A stretch of 64,000 nucleotides of DNA from Saccharina japonica (lineage: Eukaryota; Sar; Phaeophyceae; Laminariales; Laminariaceae), in assembly GCA_008828725.1 (NCBI GenBank), contig MEHQ01004509.1:62001-126000 (forward strand), written 5' to 3'. The notes under the pieces were generated by a model, which saw nothing but the letters and a program-made list of their open reading frames with translations, was not told where the DNA came from and did not search any database. The position numbers and the translations under genes were made by a program. Positions 11,150 to 21,749 of the stretch are shown here, one piece after another (position 1 is the first letter of the stretch; each line of letters starts with the position of its first letter).

Positions 11150-11154
11150 AACCA
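11150..11154. repeat. Target-site duplication AACCA, left
   Basis: The five bases AACCA directly precede the left LTR and are repeated directly after the right LTR at 16053-16057. Five bp is the usual length for Ty1/copia integrases. Confidence 0.9.
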
Positions 11155-11442
11155 TGTTGAGTATGCTCGGAGTACAGCTGTGATCTGGGAGTATCGCACA
11201 GCCATGTGCGGCGGAATACGTGGAATACGTATATGGTAGAAGGCATGTTTATTCCGGGGGATGTTTGGTACATGTAACTGTCATTGTGACCGACGCCCGA
11301 CGTCCCAGGAGAACACTTCTTCTTCTTCTTCTTCTTCTCCTCCTCGAGATAATCCAACACGAGAGTCCTTCCAACCTTCATCATGAGTGACGTTTACCTC
11401 GCCTGACTGCGTAAGACCTATCACGCCCCAGAGCATCGATTA
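11155..11442 (+). repeat. Left LTR, 288 bp
   Basis: Begins TGTTGAGTATGC and ends GCATCGATTA. It aligns without gaps to 15765-16052, with one T/C difference inside the CTT-rich tract near 11325. The start TG is canonical. The end TA is not the usual CA, but the boundary is fixed by the flanking AACCA duplication. Confidence 0.92.
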
Positions 11443-11513
11443 CGCTAGCGTTATGATCTGTCGAGATTCTGAGGGCTAGGGGCAGCGATTAGAGCGAGCA
11501 CCATCTGTCAAAG

Positions 11514-11579
11514 ATGCCGGAAAATGATGGAAGCGAAATAGGAATAGGCAGAGTGACGAGCTCGCCCAGACCTTGTTGA
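11514..11579 (+). pseudogene. Possible gag start remnant
   Basis: The first plausible ATG after the left LTR opens a 21-codon frame beginning MPENDGSEIGIG and stopping at a TGA. It lies in a different frame from the main reading frame at 11650, and no gag capsid or zinc-knuckle sequence follows. This could be what is left of the gag N-terminus after a deletion, but the match is positional only. Confidence 0.3.
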
Positions 11580-11649
11580 GCGGAAGCATGGAGGAAAGGA
11601 GGAGCAAGGGACGAATGTCCACGCCCTGTTCGACAGCGGCGAACGTGGG

Positions 11650-14478
11650 ATGACGAGTGTTGACGATTGGGGCAAGGGCTGGGGGCGGCACCGAAGGAGA
11701 GGAAGGGGGAACCGAGGATCTGGCCAGGAGCAGCAGCAGCACTACTACGTCCAGGACGAGCAGTATCAGCAGCAGCAGTATGAGCAGCAGCACCTGCAGC
11801 AGCACTACCAGCAGCAGCAGTATCAGCAGCAGTACCCGCAGCAGCAGTATCAGCAGCAGCACTACCTGCAGCAGCAGTATCAGCAGCATCGGCAGCAGCT
11901 GCAGCATGAGACGGCCTGGAGTGGTGGTAGCCAACAGCAGTACCAACCGGGCTGGCGCGAGCCTGGCCGTAGTGACCATGGTGGAGATCAAACGGCACTA
12001 CACCTACTAACGGCACATTTTGTGCCTCGAGGCAAGTCTGAGAATGCTTTTGTTGATCACTCAGCTGTAGCGATATCTGAGAACAATGTATGGACGTGTG
12101 ATAGCGGAGCTAGCAATCATATGACAGGAGATGCCACACACGTGTTTAACCGCAAGGCGCCCTCTAAGGGTCAGGAGTGGGTCGCGGTTGGTGATGGTAC
12201 AGTCAAAAAGGTTCTTTTCGTAGGGACTTTGAACTTGAAGTTGCACTGTGATACAGACGTAGGTGTACAGTTATCACGAGTTTACGTAGTGGACGGCCTT
12301 GTCAGCAATCTGTTCTCGCTGCACGCAGTACAGGCCAAGTATGTCGTCACACTAGACTCGACTGGAGTGCACTTCTTGGGGGGTGAGATCACTTTCCCCC
12401 GTGGTACCACAGGCTCCTCTGTGCGTGCTACCAGACTTTCCCCCTCATATCCAGCAAGTACAGCTGCTGTCACTTCAGTGTCCCCCCCAATATTCCCCCC
12501 CGTCCCTCCCGTGCCTACTGCTGTAGAAGCGAACGGAGCTTATGTGGATGATTTTCTCCCTCCCCCGCCTACACTATTACGAGTAGGAGCGAATGGAATG
12601 CGTGTAGATGACTTTCTCCCTCCCCCGCCTACTGCTGTAGAAGCGAATGGAATGCGTGTAGATGATTTTCTCCCTCCCCCGCCTACTGCTGTAGAAGCGA
12701 ATGGAATGCGTGTAGATGACTTTCTCCCTCCCCCGCCTACTGGTGTAGAAGCGAATGGAGCGTATGTAGATGATTTTCTCCCTCCCCCGCTTACTGCTGT
12801 AGAAGCGAATGGGATGTGTGCAGATGATTTTCTCCCACCCCCGCCTACTGCTGTAGAAGCCAATGGAGTGTATGCAGAAGATTTTCTCCCTCCTCTGCTC
12901 ACTGCTGTGGAAGCGAATGGAGTGTATGTAGATGATTTTCACCCTCCTCCGTCTACTGCTGTACGAGTAGAGACGAATGGAGTGCGTAAGGATGATTTCC
13001 TTCCGCCCCCGTCTACTGTACAAGTAGAGGTGAATGGAGTGCATGAGGATGATTTCCTCCCGCCCCCGCCTACTGTACAAGTAGAGATGAATGGAGTGCA
13101 TAAGGATGTGTTTTTCCCGCCCCCGCCTACTGTACAAATAGAGGTAAATGGAGTGCAAGAGGATAATTTCTTCCCGCCCCCGCCTACTGTACAAGTAGAG
13201 ATGAATGGAGTGCATAAGGATGTGTTTTTCCCGCCCCCGCCTACTGTACAAATAGAGGTAAATGGAGTGCAAGAGGATAATTTCTTCCCGCCCCCGCCTA
13301 CTGTACAAGTAGAGGTGAATGGAGTGCATGAGGATGATTTCCTCCCGCCCCCGCCTACTGTACAAGTAGAGATGAATGGAGTGCATAAGGATGTGTTTTT
13401 CCCGCCCCCGCCTACTGTACAAATAGAGGTAAATGGAGTGCAAGAGGATAATTTCTTCCCGCCCCCGCCTACTGTACAAGTAGAGGTGAATGGAGTGCAA
13501 GAGGATAAGTTTCTTCCGCCCCCGCCTACTGTACAAGTAGAGGTGAATGGAGTGCAAGAGGAGAAGTTTATCCCGCCCCCGCCTACTGTACGAGTAGAGT
13601 TGAATGAAGCGCAAGAAGACGATATCCTCCCGCCCCCACCTACATTACGAGTAGAGCTGATTGGAGTGCATGAAGAAGATTTTCTCCCGGCACCGCCTAC
13701 AGTACAAGGAGAGCGTACAGTAAGAATCGGTGACGATTTACAAACCCAGGGAGAGTTTCCCCCCACGCCCACTGCAGGACAGTGTACAGAGCCTACGATA
13801 TCGGTTCCCCCCTCAACCTCCCCGTTTTCCCCTACGCACCATGTTGCTAAAATCGGGATGGTCGTTGCAGTACTGGCCCCGAGCAAACGGAAATGTTTAT
13901 TCGGTAAGCGCCCTGTCTCTGAAGTAGATGTTAACACCTTCCACGTTTCCCGCGCTCACGCCAACGAATCTATTTTGAGGGCAACGACAAGGGAGGATGA
14001 TATCGGCGTCACGGGAGAGCTAGTTCGCAAGGTTGGATGTGCGATGGCGCAGGAGGCAAAAGCGCGAGTGTCGAGGTCGGTGTTCTCGCAAGGCATGATC
14101 TTGGCGTCCCCTAGCACCTCGCTGGTGGCGCCGCCGCTGACAGCGGGGGGGGAGGCAACTTCGTCCGCTGCTGCACCGACGCCACCGGAAGTGCTGGATG
14201 TGTGGTGTATGCGAGCACCTTCCCTGCCGCCACCGCAGCCACCGCCACCACCGCAGCCGCCGCCAACTGCCGAGTTTACTTTCATGAACTTGGGGTGGGT
14301 GTTGATGTTGTTTTTTATGTTTGGGTTGTTGATGCATTATTTTGCCGATGCAGACTACGTGAGCAAGGCAGCCGATAGGAGATCGGTTGTCGAGGGAATG
14401 ATAATATGTGGGGGTGCTTGTGTGTGCTGGTTTTCTAGAACTCAGAAGTGCGTTACGTTTTCCACTACTGAAGTATAA
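11650..14478 (+). CDS. Copia-derived polyprotein: protease, Pro-rich array, RNase H part
   Basis: A 942-codon frame inside the LTR element. Residues 1-25 are basic and Gly/Arg-rich, and 26-95 are Gln/Tyr-rich from a CAG-type tract. Around residues 150-230 lies the copia protease region: WTCDSGASNHMTGD holds the catalytic DSGA, followed by a glycine-rich VGDGT and the LFSLHAVQ segment typical of the stretch before integrase. From about residue 294 to 680 there are 21 tandem units of 18-20 residues with an NGV..DDFLPPPPT core. No integrase HHCC or DDE motifs and no YVDD reverse-transcriptase motif are seen. Near the end, DADYVSKAADRRSVVEG and CWFSRTQKCVTFSTTEV match the N-terminal half of copia RNase H. 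The frame then meets a TAA exactly where related proteins continue with E-Y, so a single G-to-T change would explain it. The rest of the domain continues in the same frame to 14805. Confidence 0.8.
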   Translation: MTSVDDWGKGWGRHRRRGRGNRGSGQEQQQHYYVQDEQYQQQQYEQQHLQQHYQQQQYQQQYPQQQYQQQHYLQQQYQQHRQQLQHETAWSGGSQQQYQPGWREPGRSDHGGDQTALHLLTAHFVPRGKSENAFVDHSAVAISENNVWTCDSGASNHMTGDATHVFNRKAPSKGQEWVAVGDGTVKKVLFVGTLNLKLHCDTDVGVQLSRVYVVDGLVSNLFSLHAVQAKYVVTLDSTGVHFLGGEITFPRGTTGSSVRATRLSPSYPASTAAVTSVSPPIFPPVPPVPTAVEANGAYVDDFLPPPPTLLRVGANGMRVDDFLPPPPTAVEANGMRVDDFLPPPPTAVEANGMRVDDFLPPPPTGVEANGAYVDDFLPPPLTAVEANGMCADDFLPPPPTAVEANGVYAEDFLPPLLTAVEANGVYVDDFHPPPSTAVRVETNGVRKDDFLPPPSTVQVEVNGVHEDDFLPPPPTVQVEMNGVHKDVFFPPPPTVQIEVNGVQEDNFFPPPPTVQVEMNGVHKDVFFPPPPTVQIEVNGVQEDNFFPPPPTVQVEVNGVHEDDFLPPPPTVQVEMNGVHKDVFFPPPPTVQIEVNGVQEDNFFPPPPTVQVEVNGVQEDKFLPPPPTVQVEVNGVQEEKFIPPPPTVRVELNEAQEDDILPPPPTLRVELIGVHEEDFLPAPPTVQGERTVRIGDDLQTQGEFPPTPTAGQCTEPTISVPPSTSPFSPTHHVAKIGMVVAVLAPSKRKCLFGKRPVSEVDVNTFHVSRAHANESILRATTREDDIGVTGELVRKVGCAMAQEAKARVSRSVFSQGMILASPSTSLVAPPLTAGGEATSSAAAPTPPEVLDVWCMRAPSLPPPQPPPPPQPPPTAEFTFMNLGWVLMLFFMFGLLMHYFADADYVSKAADRRSVVEGMIICGGACVCWFSRTQKCVTFSTTEV
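12529..13700 (+). repeat. 21-unit proline-rich coding minisatellite
   Basis: Units of 54 or 57 bp (18 or 19 codons, a few 20) encode variants of NGVHEDDFLPPPPTVQVE. The first eight are of the TAVEA type, the rest of the TVQVE type. Higher-order pairs (HKDVFF/QEDNFF) repeat at 11-12, 13-14 and 16-17. All length changes are multiples of three, so the frame is preserved throughout. Confidence 0.9.
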
Positions 14479-14805
14479 TACGTCGCAATGGCGGAGACTA
14501 TGAAGGAAGTGCTATTTATGCAGCAAGTTTGGTGTTTTATGTTGCCTGGAGTGGGGACACCATGTGTGTCGGTGTTCGAGGATAACGAGGGTGCTGTGCA
14601 GCTCGCGCAAAACCCCGTGACCAACTCGAACTCGAAGCACATCGATGTACTCCATCACTTCCTGAGGGAGCTAGTTGCGAAGGGAACGATCTCCATAACG
14701 CACGTGCGGTCGGCATGGCAACATGCTGATTTCTTGACAAAACCGTTGAGTGCGGAGGCATTCCAGTTCCACTGCAATTTTGTCATGAACATGGGCTGGG
14801 TTTGA
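14479..14805 (+). pseudogene. C-terminal half of copia RNase H after the stop
   Basis: This continues in the same frame as 11650-14478 after the TAA at 14476-14478. YVAMAETMKEVLFMQQV, EDNEGAVQLAQNP, NSKHIDV, the HHFLRE segment and HADFLTKPL are the standard closing motifs of copia RNase H (compare the widespread D-N-x-A and K-x-I-D-V-x-x-H patterns). The domain is intact apart from the one stop. Confidence 0.85.
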
Positions 14806-14808
14806 TGT

Positions 14809-15764
14809 ATTTTATATGTTGATTTGGCGGGAATGGAGGAGTAGGTTTGCGTTGAATTGAAATGGATGAGCATATGGTGAATTGAAAGGGATCATTATTC
14901 GATTGAGAAATGTTTTAGGGTAACAGAGAACATGCTGATTGGAAGAGACAATTAGTATCGCGTCCGAAAGATAAGTATTTGGCGCGACAGATGGATATTC
15001 CGAACATTGACGTAAACGTGGAAGTATTTAACATTTTTGTTGTTTCGGGAGAGTTTTATATTTCTAAGAGGTTAAGAGGGTATACATATTCGTTCGTGAT
15101 TAATTATTGTAGCACCGGCATTTGATGGGTCGATGAATGCTTGTTCGCGAGGGAGATGATTCGGGTACTTTAAGCGCCAGGTAAATTATTTGTTTAAAGT
15201 CATGCAAAACAGGATTAGTGCTATCTCGCTTTACCGTCGCGATCTGTGTATCTATGGCGGGAGTAGGGGGCAAAAGGAGACTTTTGTCCGGGGGAACTAA
15301 GTTCCTCGCGATCTCTGGTATTATGCTTTTTGTCTTTCTTTTACTTTTGAGGCGCGGCTGTTATAATTTCTTATGTGATTGCAATAGTTTATATGGGAGT
15401 TTGTAAGAGGTTTTTGCTCGTAGGGACGGGTTTCCTCTCACTATCGTCGTTGAGTACATTCATCTTTCATCTTGGCTCATCGCCTGGAGCTACGAATACC
15501 GTTTTACATTGGTAGTTTGTAGGTTCGTGGTGTCGATATTGTGTACTTGCGTAATTGCCGTTTTACCTGGCAATGGTAACAATATATCAATGTTCATTAA
15601 AAGGGTTTCCAGCAGGGGGGCTGTTGTCATAGTTCATTGACGTTTGATTTTATTCGGTTTTGGTATTTTTGGTTTGTGTGTTGTCAGAAGGTTTCCCACG
15701 AGGTTTTTCCCTTCTTTATGTGTATGTGAATGGCTATATTATGCCGTACACCGAGCAGGGGGGC
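14809..15764 (+). other. Non-coding 3' region of the copia element
   Basis: About 950 bp between the RNase H end and the right LTR with no supported frame. It contains two copies of the word AGCAGGGGGGCTGTTG, at 15611-15626 and 15753-15768. The second spans the junction between the polypurine tract and the right LTR. Confidence 0.7.
15752..15764 (+). other. Polypurine tract
   Basis: CGAGCAGGGGGGC directly abuts the TGTTGA start of the right LTR. A purine run at this place primes plus-strand DNA synthesis in LTR elements. The call follows from position and composition. Confidence 0.8.
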
Positions 15765-16052
15765 TGTTGAGTATGCTCGGAGTACAGCTGTGATCTGGGA
15801 GTATCGCACAGCCATGTGCGGCGGAATACGTGGAATACGTATATGGTAGAAGGCATGTTTATTCCGGGGGATGTTTGGTACATGTAACTGTCATTGTGAC
15901 CGACGCCCGACGTCCCAGGAGAACACTTCTTCTTCTCCTTCTTCTTCTCCTCCTCGAGATAATCCAACACGAGAGTCCTTCCAACCTTCATCATGAGTGA
16001 CGTTTACCTCGCCTGACTGCGTAAGACCTATCACGCCCCAGAGCATCGATTA
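15765..16052 (+). repeat. Right LTR, 288 bp
   Basis: Equal in length to the left LTR and nearly identical to it (one visible difference, in the CTT tract). It is followed by the AACCA duplication at 16053-16057 and then by ACGACACAG of the interrupted repeat R. Confidence 0.92.
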
Positions 16053-16057
16053 AACCA

Positions 16058-18488
16058 CGACACAGCAATATCACATCTTACCGCTGTAAGCCAATACAAT
16101 GCTGTGCCGTCGTGCTGGGCATGCCAAGCGCACCATACACACGACCGCGACGCAGATACATTGCACGACAGAAACACAAAATAAGGCACGAGTACACTAC
16201 TCGTACTCAAAGAAAGTAAAGGAGATTTAGGGGAATCATTAAACTAAACACATGAAAAATGAAACGAAAAGCCAAGAGCGGAAGAGAAATACACCGAGTG
16301 TGAGGGAAAGTTGACACCTGGTAAGCTAGCAGCAAATATTGACATATACCGCGAAACATAATTTGGGAGAGGGAAACTAAAACAAAACCAAATCAACCAA
16401 TGTCCAGAACAAACCAGAACCAAGGCGGCCCACAAGCAAGACTTAATGCTGCAGCCGGCATGAACTCCGAATGCAACTGGAAATATTGCCACACGGTCTG
16501 TCACGTCCTAACTCTAGTTTATATTTTGGTGATATTGACGTCTATATCGCTATCGTCGCAACCCTACCCCCACGGGCAAAACGGGAAACGAGAAAGGAAC
16601 AGAGAAAACGGCCAAAGGAAACGGGTACGTACGTATCATACATGGGTCATGTTGTTACGATGTGCTGAGCCGAGATGTTTGCGTTTGGGTTGGCAGGCCC
16701 CGCATATGGCTGCTGCTGTGTCTCAAACCGTAGATATGTTATCGCCGTATTCGCGTATAAAGGGTATCGCTGTATACGTCACAAGTCGGTGCGTCGCTGC
16801 TGCTGCTGTTGCTATCCTGTTTCTGCTGTTCGTTTTATGTGTTTTCTGCTGCTACTGTTGCTGCTGATGCTTCGATCCACTGATCGTTTTCGCTCACAGA
16901 GCGCACCTGGTGATCGTCTGTATCCATCGTGTCTATCTCACTAGTTTTATGCTAAAACAAACCATGCAAAGCCCAATCTCACTACCTGTAATTAGTTGGT
17001 CGTAAACTGGAGTGCTGAACTATTTTGGTCTGAGGCTATTCATTCAATATCGGATAGGTTTGTCTGTGGATTCAGCTACGTGCCCCACCAACGTAGTAAC
17101 GGACAAAGCGTGGGTTGTTGGTGGAGATACTCAGGCGTGTTTGTGTCGGGTGCCCCGGTCGTGCTAGGGTTCTGAGTGTAACATAAGCGATGGGTTTCTC
17201 TGCACGCGGGTCCCAGCGACACTTCGTTGTTATATGATCGAGCTCGCTGCATATCATCAATAATTGGCGCGCATACGTGGCGGCCAACAGGGCGACAAGC
17301 GATGCGGGGCTTACATTCATGCTCGCTACAATTGACACGCATAGGGGGTCGCTCACTTCGCAGGCCGCGAAGCAGGGCTCTGCGCACCACGCTTGGCTCC
17401 TCGCCTCCCGAGCCCCGCTCACCCCAGACCGTGTGCGTGCGATAGCTTGATACCCACAAAAAGAAACAGCAAGTGGGAGCAGTGGCAGAGCAGTCTTAGT
17501 TATATTGTAAGTATACAGTAGCTGGCAACTACGTACACTAATCTTGTGTGTTGTACCTGGCAGCCTGAAATAATGGTAGGTACTGGAGTTCGCTCTTTTG
17601 TTTAACTTAAAACAGAAATGCCACGGGACGTTTTTGGCCCTACATGGAGATAATGCCACGAAACCATACCACGCACGAGGCCCATAATATTGGCCCATCC
17701 ACGGTGCTCCGATTCCTAGGGAGGAGCCAGGTTGTGCGACGCACTGTTGTGACTAGCAGCGGGCTTCGACCCCTGCACTACTACAGTGGTCGTCATCACT
17801 CCCCTGCATGATTGCGGGCCATCATGATGTATACCTCACATTACGTGCTTGCATCTGGCTGCATGCTGTTTTGTTTTGTCCCTTTTCACTTTGAATACAA
17901 ATCAAGTTTTTTTTATATGCACCAGCAGCAGCAGCAGCGCGTCCATGTGCAGGACAATCCACCACACGTTCGCCCCCCCCCACCCACTGATCCTGGTCGC
18001 GAATGATGAAGAGGGAGAGATGGCTCGAAGCCCGCTACCTGTCGCGGTGGCAGATAGATAGACGGAAATACAACAGCACCACAGCTATCGCGATCCCAAA
18101 CAGACTTTCTGAGCGGAATAGAGACGGACGTTCGCTGTGGGTTCGATCGGTTGACGAATATTTGCGTCGCCCGAGCGTGTATATACAACAGTGCATATGG
18201 GTAACTCGGAATAAAATATGAATCTCTATTAATGAATAAGGACACGTGCCACATGTGCCCGTCCCCGGTACCAGTACGAGTATACGATTCATTATCATGA
18301 GGCCACGCAGGTATGAGTCGCGTGAGCAGATTGGTCGGGCTAACGGGACAAAGCGCAATGTAAAAAACCCCAACCAGGCAAGGCAGACGAAGTATCGAAT
18401 CCGTTAGGGATCAGCGACATATTCTCAAAGTGCCGGTTAGTCGTACATGGCGAGATTCTGTTTGTCAGACCAACTATCGAATTGATTA
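16058..18488. other. Anonymous stretch
   Basis: The first 20 or so bases continue the interrupted repeat R. After that I see no recognisable gene. Frames of 155 codons (16400-16867, +) and 208 codons (17072-17698, -) show no domain pattern. CTGCTG-rich tracts lie at 16795-16870 and a CAG run at 17922-17937. Confidence 0.4.
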
Positions 18489-19249
18489 CGAGCTGGTTCC
18501 AGAGACAGCCAGAGCTTTACCCCTTCGCAACTTTGCGCTTTGGTTTTTGAGAGTTGGAAAGCGAAACTTGGCAGGGATGTGCGTCACCACACGAAGACAA
18601 AACTCACGACTGACCTTTTTTTTTTTTTTTTTTTCGTTCTTTAGGTACACTTTTCCATATTTTCTGATTTTTTTTGCAACTTTGACCGTTCCTCATGCAC
18701 ATGTTTGAAAAAAAACAAGGCCAGTCGCTAGTTGTTTCGAAATTTTGTTGCGCACAACCGTGTTAAATGTTCATGTTACAACTCTCAAAAACCAAAGCGC
18801 AAAAACGATTTCTGCGAGGAGTAAATATTCACCTAAGGTGCCAAAATAGCTCCATACGTTGTTCTTACTTTGGGAGGCGTTTCTTATAACAGCCCCTCAC
18901 GGCTTGCAAATCAAAACAAGTGTCACGAACGTCTTCCTGTTGTTGAGGCGATCATGCCAACATGTCTACTGTCGAATATGTCGACGGACTGATCGAGATA
19001 TGGCCTGATTTCAAATTGTCTTGATTTAACTATAGGAATATCATCCCTACGTGAAATAGCGCCTCCCCACCAAGTACGACAATGTCCACATCTCGCGAAC
19101 TACAACTCGCACGACAAAAATCGCTTCACCGATGTGTCCCCCTTGTTCATGCGGTCGTGTAGACATCTTTGTGATGCAATACACACTAGTGTATTCCGTT
19201 TGTTATTTCCCGAAGGTGGAATTTTACGCCTTTTCGTGGAACCAGCTCG
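18489..19249. mobile_element. 761-bp TA-flanked MITE, copy 1
   Basis: The ends are the inverted 13-mer CGAGCTGGTTCCA, flanked by TA on both sides (18487-18488, 19250-19251). A subterminal inverted pair, TTGCGCTTTGGTTTTTGAG near 18532 and its complement near 18780, is also present. It is collinear with 52997-53765 over the full length, with scattered substitutions. No coding capacity is seen. A TA duplication with short TIRs suggests a Tc1/mariner-type non-autonomous element. Confidence 0.85.
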
Positions 19250-19539
19250 TACCAAGTGGCGAAATGTCCATAGTTTACTTGAACTTTGATTACGTAATAT
19301 TTTAGGCAGGGGATCTAGCTTAAACTCGATGAAATGACACGATAATATACAGTTGAAAAACGTGTGATTTTGGGTATATGATGTAACCGTCTGACAGAGT
19401 CCAGTGACTAACGGCACTGGGAACTGAATAATAGGACCACTGGTATTGCACCCTTCACGAACGATTCCCACGGAAACGAAATCGGCAGTCAGCCGACAGT
19501 CCGACACCAAATCTGCCCAGGTACCTGGTGACACTCAAG

Positions 19540-20245
19540 CATCCCAGCTTCCAGGTGCCCTGGGGAGTGGCGGGACTCAAATGCTTTCAGACCCCCACAG
19601 GCACACGTGGGGCTGGTGGCACTATATCCTTCCAATCCCCAGGTTTCGGAACTGCGTCATTTCAGCCCCCAAGAACCACTAGGACTGGCGAGACTCAGTC
19701 GGTTCAGACCGCAGGTGCCCTTTGGACTGGCGGGACTCAGTTTTTTCAGCCTCTAAGTACTCTTAGGACTGGCGGAAATCAGATATTTCTTGGGACTGGC
19801 GGGACTCAGTTGTTTCTTGGGACTGGCGGGACTCATTTTTTTCAGCCCTCAGGTACTCTGGGGACTGGCGGGACTCAATAAATTCAGGCCCACAGATACC
19901 CTAAGCTGGGAACTTGCGAGACCCAGCCTTTTTGGCCCCCAATGTGCCCTTGCGACTGGCAGGACTACGTTCTTTCAACCCCCCAGGTACCCTTAAAACT
20001 GGCGGAACTCAGTTTGCTCGGCTAGCCAAGTACGCTTGGAACTGGTGGGACTCAGTTCTTTCAGCCCAACGGTACTCTGGACACTAGCGCGACTTAGTTG
20101 TTTTAGCTCAACGGTACCCTGGGTACTCGTGGGACTCGGACCGTTTAGTCCCCACGGTACCCTAGGCACTGGCGGGACTGAGCCCTATTAGCCCCCAAGG
20201 CCCCCTGGGAACTGGTGGGACGCAGTCCTTTAAGCCCCCTAGGTA
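19540..20245. repeat. 42-bp minisatellite
   Basis: About 15 degenerate units with the core GACTGGCGGGACTCAG recurring every 42 bp (for example 19683, 19725, 19767), interrupted by a short doublet near 19795-19830. The period is a multiple of three, and a frame (19528-19881) reads units as TGG-TQ-FFQP-type repeats before a stop. Since the array continues past the stop in both directions of decay, I do not call a gene. Confidence 0.8.
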
Positions 20246-21169
20246 CCTTGGATGCTTGATCCTCCCAGAACGACCGGTACTGGCGAGCCATTGACTGAGT
20301 CCCGAGGGCATGTGCTGATATTGTCCGCTTTGTGGTGGTTCGTATGCCCTTGTGTGTTTTAATCGCCTGTCCACTGTTCGCTCCTTGTTTATGTGTCTGC
20401 CAGGCTATCTAGCTAGCAAGAGTGCATTTAGTAGGGGGGGTGGGCTTCCGGGTATGATTACTGGTACGCGATTTGGTTCGATTCGAAGAGTACTCTTATC
20501 TTTCGTAAGTACATACGAGGTATGTATGTTGTAAATATCATACCAGGTATTGCGCAACGCGAGGGTTAGTAATATTATGTTCACGTGTGAACTAAAGGTA
20601 CACGACTACCCTGCTAGATGTCCATGATATATATAATCGAGTACCCAATACTCGAGTTACCTTATCGAAAAAACTTGAATAACGTAATAGGGAGTTATGA
20701 AGTCGTCACATCACATCCATTGGAACTATAAAAAAAATCCTACCTGCTGGTAGCAAACACTCCCGTTAGATACACAAATGGGGGTACATATACCACCCAG
20801 AGGACGGATAGGGTACTCGAGGATGATGTTGCGCCTTGAAGTAGCCCCGTACGTGTTGGAATGGTGTCCAGTTCGGACCGGAAAAAAAGTGCGTGGTTAC
20901 TACCAGGGCCAAGGTACTTCTTATACAACTGTAATACTTCTACTGTACGAAGATTGTAGGACGTACAAGCTGGTAACAATGACAGGCAGGACTTTACGGC
21001 TTCAGTACTTTGGGCCATGGTTTTTGAAGGGTTAATACACAAGTTTGGCACGGTTGTTCTTCATGGCGATGTGAAAAAATGTAGACTGCCTTTTTATTTT
21101 GGTTTCGTGCATAAGGCTTATTTTTACGATTTTTCCGGGTTATTTGGTATATTTGACGTTAACTGATTA
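20246..21169. other. Anonymous stretch
   Basis: No gene or repeat recognised with confidence. There are short open frames only. One TACCAGGTA word lies near 20542. Confidence 0.35.
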
Positions 21170-21724
21170 ACGGAAAAATAACAAAAAAGGCCAGTCTTCA
21201 CATTTTTTTCAATATTGCCGTGAAAAGCAACATATCAAAACTTGATTCAAAACTCTAAAAAACCATTGCTCGGAAATGGTTTCCCCGAAGGGTAACCCCT
21301 CCCTTATGATTTCAAATTGTCGTAAGACGCTGTTCTAGTACTTTGGCAGGCGTTTCTTAACACACAATGTAGGCTCGTATATAAAACAAATGTCACATGG
21401 ACGTCTTCCTCGTGTTGATGCGATCATGTCAAGATGTTTAGTGTCGAATTACTCGGCGTATTGACCAACGTATGGCCTAAATGCATATTATATTGATTTG
21501 GTAATCCCTACGTACCAGGTACTGGTAGAAAATAGCGCCTGCCCAAGAATCACAAGGGACGTCCATACCTCTCGAACTGCAACTCATAGGCGAATCATAT
21601 CTTCCCCGATGTGTTGCCCTGGTCCAAGCGGTCATGTGGATGTGGTCAACGGCGAAAATATCGGCGTATTCTTGAGCTTATTTCTCGAAAGTGAAATGCT
21701 GTTCATCTTGCTGGAACCAGCTCA
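21170..21724. mobile_element. Diverged relative of the 761-bp MITE
   Basis: Several blocks follow the same order as in 18710-19249: the AAAGGCCAGTC word, AACTCTAAAAAACCA, TTTGGCAGGCGTTTCTTA, ACGTCTTCCTCGTGTTGATG, GCGATCATGTCAA and ATGTGTTGCCC. It ends in GGAACCAGCTC, close to the MITE terminus. The left end is not found. This looks like an older member. Confidence 0.6.
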
Positions 21725-21749
21725 AAGAAGAACACGCACACCGACCGTG

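Larger units (their letters stand above)
11155..16052 (+). mobile_element. Young non-autonomous Ty1/copia LTR retrotransposon
   Basis: A complete 4898-bp element with 288-bp LTRs, a 5-bp target duplication, a polypurine tract before the right LTR, and an internal frame carrying a copia-type protease and a C-terminal RNase H. Full gag (no zinc knuckle seen), integrase and reverse transcriptase are absent. A proline-rich tandem array sits between the protease and RNase H portions. The LTRs differ at only one visible base, in a TTC-rich tract, so insertion was recent. Because the element lacks its own polymerase and integrase, it must have been mobilised in trans or have lost these parts just after insertion. 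The known order in copia is gag-PR-IN-RT-RH, which fits a deletion from IN to RT. Confidence 0.92.

Noticed and set aside
12577..13614. 345-codon minus-strand frame (Tyr/Ser/Arg repeats) and 332-codon frame at 12939-13937
   Set aside because: Both are antisense shadows of the proline-rich tandem array of the copia element.
17072..17698. 208-codon minus-strand frame
   Set aside because: No recognisable domain, an overlapping open frame in another register, and no conservation evidence within the window.
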